From CAWFGW01 sp963849955 (GTDB lineage: Bacteria > Bacteroidota > Bacteroidia > Cytophagales > JAAEPT01), in contig CAWKJU010000006.1 of the NCBI GenBank assembly GCA_963849955.1, positions 194,877 to 258,876 of the forward strand: a stretch of 64,000 nucleotides of DNA, given 5' to 3'. The notes below the pieces were generated by a model that saw only the letters and a list, made by a program, of their open reading frames with translations, was not told the origin of the DNA and made no database searches. Of this stretch, positions 45,303-53,506 are shown in pieces (position 1 is the first letter of the stretch; the number at the start of each line of letters is the position of its first letter). The translations under genes were made by a program, and so were the position numbers.

Positions 45303-45930
45303 AGGATTTGATCAATTTTGTGGAGCCATCAATTTCTTTTAAGGTATAATGTGTTGAGCATATTTTTTTCAACGCTGGTGTATCGTGCGAAACTATTATA
45401 GTTGTTATTCTTTTCTGTTTTATATAGGTATTCAGTAGCTCTATTGTTTTGGTTTTCATTGAGTTGTCTAATGCCGCAAACGGCTCGTCCAGTAATAAGA
45501 GTTCAGCAGTTGCAGTTATTGCTCGCGCTATGGCTGTTCGCTGTTTTTGTCCACCTGAAAGGGTACCTGGCTTTTGGTGAAGGAATGGTGTTAATTCAAG
45601 AGCAGTTTTTACTTCTTCAGAAAGTGGATGTTTACTGATTTCTATATTCTGCAAAGCAGTAAGGTGGGGAAACAATCCATAATCTTGAAATACAAATCCT
45701 GTGTTTCGATTTTGTACAGAGACAATAACTCGTCCATCGTTTGTCCATAAATCGTTGTTGTATTTAATGTATCCTTTTTGTGGAATAGATAAACCAGCAA
45801 GTTGTCTTAGTAACGTAGTTTTTCCTGAGCCAGAATGTCCCTTTAAGCCAATAATTTCTCCCTGATTTATTGAGAGGTTAAACGCTAAGGTAGAATGAAC
45901 CAGGGGATGATATGTGTTAATTTCTAACAT
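45295..45930 (-). CDS. modC: Molybdate ABC transporter ATP-binding protein
   Basis: The 211-residue ATPase has Walker A (GHSGSGKTT), Q-loop region (FVFQDYGLFPHLTALQNI), the signature LSGGQKQR, Walker B (LLLDEPFAALD) and the His of VSHD. It lacks the C-terminal molybdate-binding MOP/TOBE domain of enterobacterial ModC, so it is short. It overlaps modB by one base and moaD by 8. It forms the ModABC importer with its neighbours. Confidence 0.93.
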   Translation of the reverse strand: MLEINTYHPLVHSTLAFNLSINQGEIIGLKGHSGSGKTTLLRQLAGLSIPQKGYIKYNNDLWTNDGRVIVSVQNRNTGFVFQDYGLFPHLTALQNIEISKHPLSEEVKTALELTPFLHQKPGTLSGGQKQRTAIARAITATAELLLLDEPFAALDNSMKTKTIELLNTYIKQKRITTIIVSHDTPALKKICSTHYTLKEIDGSTKLIKSYV

Positions 45931-46598
45931 CAGACTGTAGCTGTGGTGTTTTTATGTCGGATGAAATTTACTGTAAGCAACACTGAAAATGAGATCGCTA
46001 ACAATACGGCAGCATAGTGGTGGGCCATGTTATAATTTAATGCTTCCACTTCGTTGAATAGGGCAATTGAGGCTACTTCTGTTTGGTTAGGAATACTGCC
46101 ACCAATCATCAATACCACTCCAAACTCACCAATCGTATGAGCAAAACTCAAGGTGAGAGCAGAAATAATAGAGGTAATGATGTTTGGCAATTCAATCTTT
46201 CGAAATATGGCAAACGATGACATCCCTAGTGTGGCCGCTGCCTCTCCGTAAGAAAGAGGCAGACTTCGTAATCCTGAGAGCAAAGGGCTAATCATAAACG
46301 GAAGACTATAGATAAGCGAGGCAATGACTAATCCTGTAAAAGAAAACAAAAGTTCGACTCCTAAAATAGCTTTTAACCAGGCTGCTATTCCCGAATTAGG
46401 GTTAAAAAAAAGTAATAAATAAAATCCCAGGACTGAAGGTGGTAAAATGAGTGGGAGAGTGGTGAGCGTTTCAACTACTAATATCCACTTACTTTTACAG
46501 CGATGCATTCCATACACTAAGGGCATGCAAATAATGAAGAGCAAAAATGTGGTTATTATTGCTAATTGAAGACTCAATATGATCGGTGTCCAATTCAA
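45930..46598 (-). CDS. modB: Molybdate ABC transporter permease
   Basis: The 222-residue permease has about five hydrophobic helices (for example LQLAIITTFLLFIICMPLVY and LTTLPLILPPSVLGFYLLLF) and the coupling loop EAAATLGMSSFAIFRKIELP, the EAA motif that contacts ModC. LSFAHTIGEFGVVLMIGGSI is typical of ModB. It is translationally coupled to modA (4-base overlap) and modC (1-base overlap). Confidence 0.94.
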   Translation of the reverse strand: MNWTPIILSLQLAIITTFLLFIICMPLVYGMHRCKSKWILVVETLTTLPLILPPSVLGFYLLLFFNPNSGIAAWLKAILGVELLFSFTGLVIASLIYSLPFMISPLLSGLRSLPLSYGEAAATLGMSSFAIFRKIELPNIITSIISALTLSFAHTIGEFGVVLMIGGSIPNQTEVASIALFNEVEALNYNMAHHYAAVLLAISFSVLLTVNFIRHKNTTATV

Positions 46599-47320
46599 CG
46601 ATTAAATCCGTGTTTTTTTAATATCTGATTGGCATTACCTGTAAACAGATAATGGTAGAAGTCGGTAACTGATTTAGTGCTATTGAGCATTACGATGTGT
46701 TGCTCTAGTTGTGAGTCTAATAACAACCAGTAGCCGGACTTAAATCCCGCTTTTTCCAGCTCACTTTTTGAGGAAGAAGAAGTAAAAGCAATAGCCACAT
46801 TTTGATTAGCTATGTATTGATTGACTTGTGCAATGCTACTACCATATATTAAATTCGTTGGATTTATACCTAAGTCTTTAAATGTTTTCAAAGCGGCCAG
46901 TCCAAAAGGTGCTGTTTGTGGGTTCGCGATGCTGATGATAGTTGCTTTTTCTAGTAAGGTTTGCAGAGTATCGATGGGTGACGAAGACCATACAGCTAAT
47001 CGATTAGTGGTGAATGATTGTCCTTGTTCAGCAATCACTCCTTTCAGAAACAATGAATGGATATAGGACGAATCCGCTGCTAAAAAAATATCAAAAGGTG
47101 CTCCTTGTTCTATTTGAGCTGCTAATTTACCAGAAGAACCAGTGATGACATCTATTTTTGTGTGGTGTTCACTTTCGTAAGCCAATGCAATTTCTTTTAA
47201 TACTTTAGCGCTGCTCGCAGCCACAGCTACGCGTATGGGAGTTTGATGGGTGGTTTGTTGACTACACCCAAATACGATCGCCATTAATAAACTACTCAGA
47301 AAAAAGCGTTTCCAGTTCAT
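46595..47320 (-). CDS. modA: Molybdate ABC transporter substrate-binding lipoprotein
   Basis: The 241-residue protein has a lipoprotein signal peptide (AIVFGC, Cys about residue 19). The ModA fold follows: RVAVAASSAKVLKEIALAYE, VITGSSGKLAAQIEQGAPFD, IFLAADSSYIHSLF and NQNVAIAFTSSS. The SS near the first strand and the tight SSGKL loop bind the oxyanion. It captures molybdate or tungstate in the periplasm for ModBC. It overlaps modE by 29 bases. Confidence 0.93.
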   Translation of the reverse strand: MNWKRFFLSSLLMAIVFGCSQQTTHQTPIRVAVAASSAKVLKEIALAYESEHHTKIDVITGSSGKLAAQIEQGAPFDIFLAADSSYIHSLFLKGVIAEQGQSFTTNRLAVWSSSPIDTLQTLLEKATIISIANPQTAPFGLAALKTFKDLGINPTNLIYGSSIAQVNQYIANQNVAIAFTSSSSKSELEKAGFKSGYWLLLDSQLEQHIVMLNSTKSVTDFYHYLFTGNANQILKKHGFNR

Positions 47321-47621
47321 GGCAGGTGTTGGTAAGTGTTTGGTGCGCTTTTTTGTATTGTTGAATAATCGTTAAAGCACGTTTGGTTAGTAAAGTGCCA
47401 CCGCCACCAGCACCTCCTGTGGATGTTTCCACTAAAGGAAGCCCTGCTGTAGCGTTCATCGATTCAATTAATTTTGAGGCTTTTTTGTAGGAGAGATTGA
47501 TAGAAGCTGCTGCTTTCGATATGGATCCATGTTGGTGAATGGCCTCCAGCAATTTCACGCGACCACTACCTGCAATCACATGTTTTTCTTGCTCAAACCA
47601 GACTTTGAATTTGATTTCCAT
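47292..47621 (-). CDS. modE: ModE-type winged-helix regulator without molybdate-binding domain
   Basis: The 109-residue protein matches only the N-terminal DNA-binding part of ModE: VKLLEAIHQHGSISKAAASI, NLSYKKASKLIESMN and GGAGGGGTLLTKRALTII, a LysR-like wing and dimer helix. The two molbindin domains that sense molybdate in E. coli ModE are missing. It is the first gene of the mod operon and overlaps modA. A near-perfect palindrome lies just upstream (47634-47659), so autoregulation is likely. How it would sense metal is not visible. Confidence 0.9.
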   Translation of the reverse strand: MEIKFKVWFEQEKHVIAGSGRVKLLEAIHQHGSISKAAASINLSYKKASKLIESMNATAGLPLVETSTGGAGGGGTLLTKRALTIIQQYKKAHQTLTNTCHELETLFSE

Positions 47622-47625
47622 AAGG

Positions 47626-47656
47626 TAAATCTATCGTTATATCCAATAGGATACAA
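47626..47656 (-). promoter_or_regulatory. Promoter of the modE-modABC operon
   Basis: On the minus strand a -33 TTG (47656-47654) is followed after 20 bases by TAGATTTA (47633-47626), seven of eight positions of the Bacteroidota -7 box. Transcription would start about at the modE start codon, so the mRNA may be nearly leaderless. Confidence 0.55.
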
Positions 47657-47659
47657 CGA
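47634..47659. promoter_or_regulatory. ModE-type operator
   Basis: TCGTTATATCC (47634-47644) and GGATACAACGA (47649-47659) are inverted arms with one mismatch and a 4-base spacer. The CGTTATAT core resembles the known enterobacterial ModE site. It sits between the -33 and -7 elements of the modE promoter, 13 bases before the start codon. Confidence 0.72.
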
Positions 47660-47715
47660 AAAAATATAGATATTTGCTATGTTTTAAAAGAAACAAGATC
47701 CCAGAGCAAGAAACA

Positions 47716-47835
47716 AGTGAAAAGTCATGAGTATTAAGTAGCGAGTTATAAGTTGTAAAATTCTAACTTTCAATATCTAATAATCTCATATCTAAATACT
47801 AACATCTAGCTACTCAATACTCAAATCTCACTACC
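47716..47835. repeat. Degenerate repeat block between modE and moeA
   Basis: About 120 bases of reiterated short words in both orientations (AGTATTAAGTA, GAGTTATAAGTT, then TCTAATAATCTCATATCTAA, TACTAACATCTAGC, CTCAATACTCAAATCTCA). Many recur, in the same or inverted orientation, in the moaD/moaE and moaE/moaCB spacers. It directly precedes the moeA start at 47843. Confidence 0.68.
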
Positions 47836-47842
47836 TAAAAAA

Positions 47843-49018
47843 ATGATTACTGTTCCCGAAGCAAAAGCCCTAATTCAAGAAAATTTCACACCCTTATCAG
47901 CTGAGGTTTTATCCTTACAATATGTCTTGGGTAGGGTAGTGGCAGAGGATATTAAAGCACCTATAGCTTTACCGCCATTTAGGCAAAGTGCGATGGATGG
48001 GTATGCGATTCGGTTAGAGGAAGCTAACAAACCACTTCGTTTACAAGGGGAAATAAAAGCAGGGGATGTGGAAGTACCTGTATTAGAAAATGGAGCAGCA
48101 TTACGCATATTTACTGGAGCAATGGTGCCTGACCAAGCCGATGTAGTGGTGATGCAAGAAAAAGTAGAAGTTGATGGAGATACAATTTTAATTAAAGACA
48201 ACAACTTAAGGAAACAATTGAATATTCGTCCTGTTGGGGAACAAATTAAAGCAGGTAGCATTGCAATTAAAAAAGGTACAGTGATGACTTCAGGGGTTAT
48301 CGGCTTTGCTGCTTCATTGGGATTGGTGGCTTTAAAAGTTGTTTGTAAACCCCGCATAGCATTAGCGATAACGGGAGATGAATTGGTGAAACCGGGTAAT
48401 TCTTTAAAAGCCGGACAAGTGTATGAGAGTAACTCCATAACTATTGAATCTGCTGCTGAGGCCACGGGTTATCGTGTGCTTGGAGTAGCTAATTTAGCTG
48501 ATGATTTTGAGACCACTAAAGAAGCAATTCAGCAACTCGCTAAAATGAATGATGTGTTGATTTTGACAGGTGGAATCTCTGTGGGTGATTACGATTTTGT
48601 CTGGCGGAGTTTGCAGGAATTAGGTTGTGAGGTATTCTTTTATAAAGTAAAACAAAAACCTGGTAAGCCATTATTAGTAGGGCAATTGGGAGATTGTAAG
48701 GTGTTTGCTTTACCCGGTAACCCGTATGCTGCCTTATCGTGTTATTATCAATATGTATTAACAGGTTTAGATTTGATGTCGGGTAAAACTACTGCAGGAA
48801 TGGTTGATTTACATTTGCCGCTAGCACACGATTATTTAAAAAAAGGTGATCGTGCAGAGTTTTTGAAGGCAAAAATAAGTGACGGTTCGGTAACTATTTT
48901 AGGATCACAGGCTTCATCTATGCTGTCTGCCTTCACGGATGCTAATGCACAAGTTTACATTCCCTGGGAATGTAATGAGTTGAAGCAAGGGGAGCGAGTG
49001 AGTTGTTATTTGTTGTGA
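47843..49018 (+). CDS. moeA: Molybdopterin molybdotransferase MoeA
   Basis: MoeA inserts molybdate into adenylylated molybdopterin. The 391-residue protein shows LPPFRQSAMDGYAIR, FTGAMVPDQADVVVMQE, NIRPVGEQIKAG, ITGDELVKPG, VLILTGGISVGDYDFVW, KPLLVGQLGDCKVFALPGNP and the C-terminal beta-domain. Length is normal. It is divergent from modE across a repeat-rich spacer that should also contain its promoter. Confidence 0.95.
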   Translation: MITVPEAKALIQENFTPLSAEVLSLQYVLGRVVAEDIKAPIALPPFRQSAMDGYAIRLEEANKPLRLQGEIKAGDVEVPVLENGAALRIFTGAMVPDQADVVVMQEKVEVDGDTILIKDNNLRKQLNIRPVGEQIKAGSIAIKKGTVMTSGVIGFAASLGLVALKVVCKPRIALAITGDELVKPGNSLKAGQVYESNSITIESAAEATGYRVLGVANLADDFETTKEAIQQLAKMNDVLILTGGISVGDYDFVWRSLQELGCEVFFYKVKQKPGKPLLVGQLGDCKVFALPGNPYAALSCYYQYVLTGLDLMSGKTTAGMVDLHLPLAHDYLKKGDRAEFLKAKISDGSVTILGSQASSMLSAFTDANAQVYIPWECNELKQGERVSCYLL

Positions 49019-49102
49019 TTTAGAGGAATTAGCCGTTCAAACTGATTCGATAAAAAGCTTACATGATGTAGCCAGATTTTTATACGCTAAAATTGTCGGT
49101 AC

Positions 49103-49882
49103 TTATTTGTTTTTAACCACTTTCTTGAAAAATACTTGATCATTCATGGAAAATTTCAGGAAGTACACACCTTTTTTTAACTCGGAAATATCAATTGTTT
49201 CATTATCAATTAGTAATTCAGAAACTTCTTTTCCTGAAATATCATAAATGCTCAATTTTTGGGGGTTTATCCCTTCAATCGATAGGTAATCAGAAGTGGG
49301 GTTGGGATATATATTGATGTTGTTTTGAATATTCTCATGCTTATTTGAAGTGAGCAACACACTATTGAATTCTATTCGAAAATAAAAATCCATAAATGAT
49401 GGAGTAAAATTTTGTACACTCCCATTGTGTTTAAGCGCAGCTCCATAAGGATAGGGGTCAATTGTTGATAATTTAGAACCCAATGTAAAGTGAGTAGTGT
49501 CAATGCTCCAAAATCTTAAAGCATAATGGTTGTTTTGAATTACATTTAATGAGTTACCGTTACCATTTTTTAAATCAATTACTATATTTCCAGATGAATC
49601 TATAGGGATACTGTCTACAACCCACATGAGGTTATTCCAATTGTTGCCACCATCATAAATTTCTAATTTCATCATTCCTTTTCCAGAATGAATGTTAAGC
49701 TCAACATTATTAATTTCACCAGTTTCACACGCTACAAATTGTTGTCCTGAACTACTACCCACATTTGGGCCTTGATTTCCACCTATTACTAATTGTTCTT
49801 CCACACATTGAGAAAAACTCGTATTAAAAGCTAAAAGAAAAAACAGTAGGATGAAATTAATGTTACATGCTGTTGTTTTCAT
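49103..49882 (-). CDS. Secreted protein with T9SS C-terminal sorting domain
   Basis: The 259-residue protein has a signal peptide ending SFSQC, a beta-sandwich-like middle (VELNIHSGKGMMKLEIYDGG, NNHYALRFWSIDT; about residues 25-180) and a type A sorting domain (about 190-259: NINIYPNPTSDYLSIEG, SIYDISGKEVSEL, GVYFLKFSM, VVKNK). It is exported by T9SS and probably surface-anchored. The central domain is not recognised. It is a single gene. Confidence 0.85.
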   Translation of the reverse strand: MKTTACNINFILLFFLLAFNTSFSQCVEEQLVIGGNQGPNVGSSSGQQFVACETGEINNVELNIHSGKGMMKLEIYDGGNNWNNLMWVVDSIPIDSSGNIVIDLKNGNGNSLNVIQNNHYALRFWSIDTTHFTLGSKLSTIDPYPYGAALKHNGSVQNFTPSFMDFYFRIEFNSVLLTSNKHENIQNNINIYPNPTSDYLSIEGINPQKLSIYDISGKEVSELLIDNETIDISELKKGVYFLKFSMNDQVFFKKVVKNK

Positions 49883-49972
49883 TACGTAATTGTTTTTATT
49901 GATGATTATGGATAAAAGTATTTTAAATCTAAGATAGTAGTAAATGATTAACTGAAAAATAATTTTAACCGA

Positions 49973-50938
49973 TTATACCGTAAAATATCCTTCATCGAAT
50001 AATACTTCCTCAAAAGAAGGAGCATAATGCAATTGGATCTGATGTTCTTTCAAAAAAAATTCATGACTAGAAATTGTAGTTTTGTCTTCGGGCTGAGGGT
50101 ATACTTCCCTAATAATGATGTGCTTGATTTGACTTGGGAATTCATTGGCAACAGTCAGATAAATCTCTAAATCATGCTGGGTATTGTCTCCAACTAATAT
50201 GTGTTGTTTTGTAGGAAAGGTGCGAAGTAATTCTCGAAGTGTTTCAAGTTTATGTGTTTCGCCTTCAGGTACTTTTTTGTTCAGTAGTAAATCTATAGTT
50301 CCTCTAAACTTCTTTAGAAAAATAGGTCCTTCTGGTAGTTGATTGTGAGCTAAAAAGCTAGAGATGAGTAAACCTAAATTTTGTTCGCTATTGGACAAAT
50401 ACACAATGTCTGACCCTTGAGCTTTTGTGTAATTAACTAATTTCTGAATATCCTTAACCGACTTACGTTTAGTTACCCGTGTGAAAAGCATGGTCCAGAT
50501 TTTCTTGAATTTATTTCTTATAAATGATTGAATTAATGTGTCATCTAAATCAGAAATAAGTAAATGCTTAGAAGTAAAAGGTTGCGTGTGGAGGGTTTGT
50601 ATATGTTGTGCTAACTGCACTATGGTACCATCTTTTAAATGGATAGCATCTAGGTTAGTGATTGACCCATCAACTAATTTATTGATGTAAAAAAAACCCC
50701 GACCATCAGTTTTTGCTGTGGTGTGTTTTTTTTCATCAAATAATAAATGAAGTGTTTTGTTTTTCAGAGGCTTGGCTCGGTACAAACGAATTAAGTTTTT
50801 TGCTGTTTGCCATCTATTGAGGGTTTCATATTCAATATCACCTCGTTTTGAGTAGATAATTTGTCCGCCTAAAATGATGGCGTGACCATCTGAAATTGAG
50901 AAAAAATTGATTAATAAAGGGGGCTTGTGTTTACTCAT
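49973..50938 (-). CDS. App1-like HAD phosphatase (DUF2183), probable phosphatidate phosphatase
   Basis: The 321-residue protein has an N-terminal beta domain and, from about residue 125, a HAD phosphatase of App1 type: catalytic DLDDT in LLISDLDDTLIQSF, VYLSNSEQNLG, GPIFLKKFRGT and LVGDNTQHDLEIY. Yeast App1 is a phosphatidate phosphatase, so lipid dephosphorylation is likely. Its start overlaps the end of the diacylglycerol kinase gene by 8 bases, which supports a common lipid function. Confidence 0.88.
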   Translation of the reverse strand: MSKHKPPLLINFFSISDGHAIILGGQIIYSKRGDIEYETLNRWQTAKNLIRLYRAKPLKNKTLHLLFDEKKHTTAKTDGRGFFYINKLVDGSITNLDAIHLKDGTIVQLAQHIQTLHTQPFTSKHLLISDLDDTLIQSFIRNKFKKIWTMLFTRVTKRKSVKDIQKLVNYTKAQGSDIVYLSNSEQNLGLLISSFLAHNQLPEGPIFLKKFRGTIDLLLNKKVPEGETHKLETLRELLRTFPTKQHILVGDNTQHDLEIYLTVANEFPSQIKHIIIREVYPQPEDKTTISSHEFFLKEHQIQLHYAPSFEEVLFDEGYFTV

Positions 50939-51812
50939 TCAATACTATTTTTATTGCTGATTCTAATACTTTAACATGAAGTTTTGATATTTCTCCCATG
51001 TATTCACCATCTATTTGAAAAGGAACAGGCGAACTGGTACTAATGGTTGTATCCTTACTTTGTATGCATCGATCAAACTGATCATCGGTTAACTGAATGT
51101 CTAATAAAGACAAACCTGATTTTATTACCTCTCCAAAATTAACCTCTTCAATAATGGTGAGGTCAAAATACCCATCAAAGATGGATCCATTTGATATTTT
51201 TACTCCTGTGCCAAATTTGTTTCCATTTGTACAAATCACAATTTGTGCTGAGGTTTTAAATTTACCAGTTTCATTTTCAATGGTAAAATCAAACACTTCT
51301 GAATCATTAATGGCAGATAGCACGTGTTTTGTATAACCTAACATGCCACGTGCACCATCGGCTTCATAATACTTAATTAATAGTGCATTAACACCTAAAT
51401 CAAACAAGTGGACACAATAATGTGTTTCATCAATCAAAAGAACGTCTATGGCTTTTTCGGTTTTTGATCTGACAGCAATAGTTAATGCTTCATCTAAATC
51501 TTTTGGTAGCTCTAAACAAGTTGATAGCCCGTTTGCCGAACCTGTTGGGACGATACCTATGGACGCTGTTGATTCAGACTCAATGACACATTTACTCACG
51601 AGTTGAATTGTACCATCGCCACCCGCTACAATGATGCGATCAGGTTGGTAAACATGGAGTTTTTCTTTGATGTTTTCTACATTACCTTTTGGTTGAGTTT
51701 CGTAATACTTTACATAGTAAGTATCTTCCTCTTCTAGTTGTTTGATGTAGTCATATAAAAAATCTTTGTCGGTATCGCCCGAAATGGGATTAATAATAAA
51801 TAATATTTTCAT
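50931..51812 (-). CDS. Diacylglycerol kinase family lipid kinase
   Basis: The 293-residue protein has the DAGK catalytic fold: FIINPISGDTDKDFLYDYI, VAGGDGTIQLVSKCVIES (GGDGT nucleotide loop), IGIVPTGSANGLSTCLELP, and the C-terminal FQIDGEYMGEISKLHVKVL. Relatives phosphorylate diacylglycerol, sphingosine or phosphatidylglycerol. It is the first gene of a two-gene unit with the App1-like phosphatase, which could reverse its reaction. The lipid substrate is unknown. Confidence 0.92.
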   Translation of the reverse strand: MKILFIINPISGDTDKDFLYDYIKQLEEEDTYYVKYYETQPKGNVENIKEKLHVYQPDRIIVAGGDGTIQLVSKCVIESESTASIGIVPTGSANGLSTCLELPKDLDEALTIAVRSKTEKAIDVLLIDETHYCVHLFDLGVNALLIKYYEADGARGMLGYTKHVLSAINDSEVFDFTIENETGKFKTSAQIVICTNGNKFGTGVKISNGSIFDGYFDLTIIEEVNFGEVIKSGLSLLDIQLTDDQFDRCIQSKDTTISTSSPVPFQIDGEYMGEISKLHVKVLESAIKIVLNE

Positions 51813-51925
51813 ACAGATTATGCTGTGAGTTTCTTACAATCAAACCACAATTGATGCCAAATAAGCGATATTCTACTTGCATTAAAAGTGAAGAAGCAAA
51901 TAACGTAAATTAATTAATCTTCAAA

Positions 51926-51956
51926 TTGCTTTACTCCCCCTGAGACTATATCTTTG
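51926..51956 (+). promoter_or_regulatory. Promoter of lpdA
   Basis: TTG at 51926-51928, then a 20-base spacer, then TATCTTTG at 51949-51956: a full match to the Bacteroidota TTG / TAnnTTTG promoter. The 5' leader to the ATG at 52027 would be about 65 bases. Confidence 0.75.
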
Positions 51957-52026
51957 GAATCCTTTAAAGAGAATTTATAGTTAGTAGAAAAACTACTGAC
52001 AAATGAACATAATAATTACTTAGAAC

Positions 52027-53421
52027 ATGGCAGTAAAGTACGATGTATTAGTGATAGGAAGTGGCCCAGGTGGATATGTGGCTGCAATTAGAGCATCACA
52101 ACTAGGAATGAAAGTAGGTGTGGTTGAGCGTGCTGAATTAGGAGGTATTTGCTTAAACTGGGGTTGTATTCCTACAAAAGCGTTGTTAAAAAGTGCCAAT
52201 GTATTTGAATACATCAACCATGCGGCTGATTATGGTATCAAAGTAGCTGCTCCAAAAGCAGACCCTGAAGCAATGGTGAAAAGAAGCCGGGAAGTAGCAG
52301 CTGGAATGAGTAAAGGGATTCAGTTTTTATTTAGAAAAAACAAAATTGACCACATTCAAGGATTTGGGAAATTAGCTACTGGTAAGAAAGTAATGGTCAC
52401 TGATGACAAGGGTGAAACTACAGAATACAGTGCTAGTCACATCATTTTAGCAACAGGTGCCCGTTCACGTGAGTTGCCTAACTTACCACAAGATGGTAAA
52501 AAAATCATCGGTTACAGAGAAGCATTGGTATTAGATAAATTACCAGCTAAAATGGTTGTTGTTGGGTCCGGTGCCATAGGTATTGAGTTTGCTTATTACT
52601 ATGCAACTATTGGTTGTGAAGTCACTGTGGTAGAGTTTTTACCTAATATTGTCCCGAATGAGGATGAAGAAGTGTCTAAAGCACTAGAGAAAAGCTTTAA
52701 GAAAAAAGGTATCAACGTGATGACAAACTCGGCTGTGGAGTCTGTAGACACGAAAGGCAAAGGCTGTAAAGTAAAAATTAAAACGGCTAAAGGAGAGGAA
52801 ACTATCGAATGTGATGTGGTACTTTCTGCGGTAGGTATTCAAACTAACTTAGAAGGCATTGGCTTGGAAGATGTCGGTATTGCTACCGATAAAGGACGTG
52901 TTTTAGTAGACGATTACTACAAAACAAATATGCCTGGTATTTATGCCATAGGTGACATCGTTCATGGACCAGCATTAGCACACGTAGCATCAGCAGAAGG
53001 AATTATTTGTGTTGAGAAAATTGCTGGACAAAATCCTCATCCGTTGAATTACGGTAATATACCTGGTTGTACTTACTGCAGTCCTGAAATTGCTTCTGTT
53101 GGTTTAACTGAAAAAGCAGCGAAAGAAAAAGGATACGAAATTAAAGTAGGACGTTTCCCGTTCTCAGCATCAGGTAAAGCAAGTGCATCAGGAAACAAAG
53201 AAGGTTTTGTAAAAGTTATTTTTGATGCCAAATACGGTGAATGGCTAGGAGCTCATATGATTGGTGCAAATGTGACTGAAATGATTGCAGAAGCAGTAGT
53301 AGCTAGAAACTTAGAAGCAACTGGTCATGAGATTATTAAGTCGGTTCACCCACACCCAACACTTTCAGAAGCTATAATGGAAGCTGCAGCAGATGCTTAT
53401 GATGAAGTTATCCACTTATAG
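52027..53421 (+). CDS. lpdA: Dihydrolipoyl dehydrogenase
   Basis: LpdA (E3) reoxidises dihydrolipoamide in 2-oxoacid dehydrogenase complexes or the glycine cleavage system. The 464-residue flavoprotein has VLVIGSGPGGYVAAIRASQL (FAD), the redox disulfide GGICLNWGCIPTKALLKSAN, the NAD site VVVGSGAIGIEFAYYYATIG, YAIGDIVHGPALAHVASAEG, and catalytic His-Glu in SVHPHPTLSEAIMEA. It has its own promoter and terminator; E1 and E2 genes are not nearby. Confidence 0.96.
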   Translation: MAVKYDVLVIGSGPGGYVAAIRASQLGMKVGVVERAELGGICLNWGCIPTKALLKSANVFEYINHAADYGIKVAAPKADPEAMVKRSREVAAGMSKGIQFLFRKNKIDHIQGFGKLATGKKVMVTDDKGETTEYSASHIILATGARSRELPNLPQDGKKIIGYREALVLDKLPAKMVVVGSGAIGIEFAYYYATIGCEVTVVEFLPNIVPNEDEEVSKALEKSFKKKGINVMTNSAVESVDTKGKGCKVKIKTAKGEETIECDVVLSAVGIQTNLEGIGLEDVGIATDKGRVLVDDYYKTNMPGIYAIGDIVHGPALAHVASAEGIICVEKIAGQNPHPLNYGNIPGCTYCSPEIASVGLTEKAAKEKGYEIKVGRFPFSASGKASASGNKEGFVKVIFDAKYGEWLGAHMIGANVTEMIAEAVVARNLEATGHEIIKSVHPHPTLSEAIMEAAADAYDEVIHL

Positions 53422-53452
53422 AAACTTGAAATAAAAAATCTAACTTCTTTCT

Positions 53453-53486
53453 AAAACCTTTCGTTATATTCAGCGAAAGGTTTTTT
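53453..53486 (+). terminator. Rho-independent terminator after lpdA
   Basis: AAAACCTTTCG (53453-53463 region) pairs perfectly with CGAAAGGTTTT (53474-53484 region) and runs into six T. Confidence 0.88.
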
Positions 53487-53506
53487 ATTTAATAAATAAC
53501 TAGTTT

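Noticed and set aside
47875..48465. 196-codon minus-strand frame antisense to moeA
   Set aside because: MoeA on the plus strand is complete with all family motifs; the antisense reading has none.
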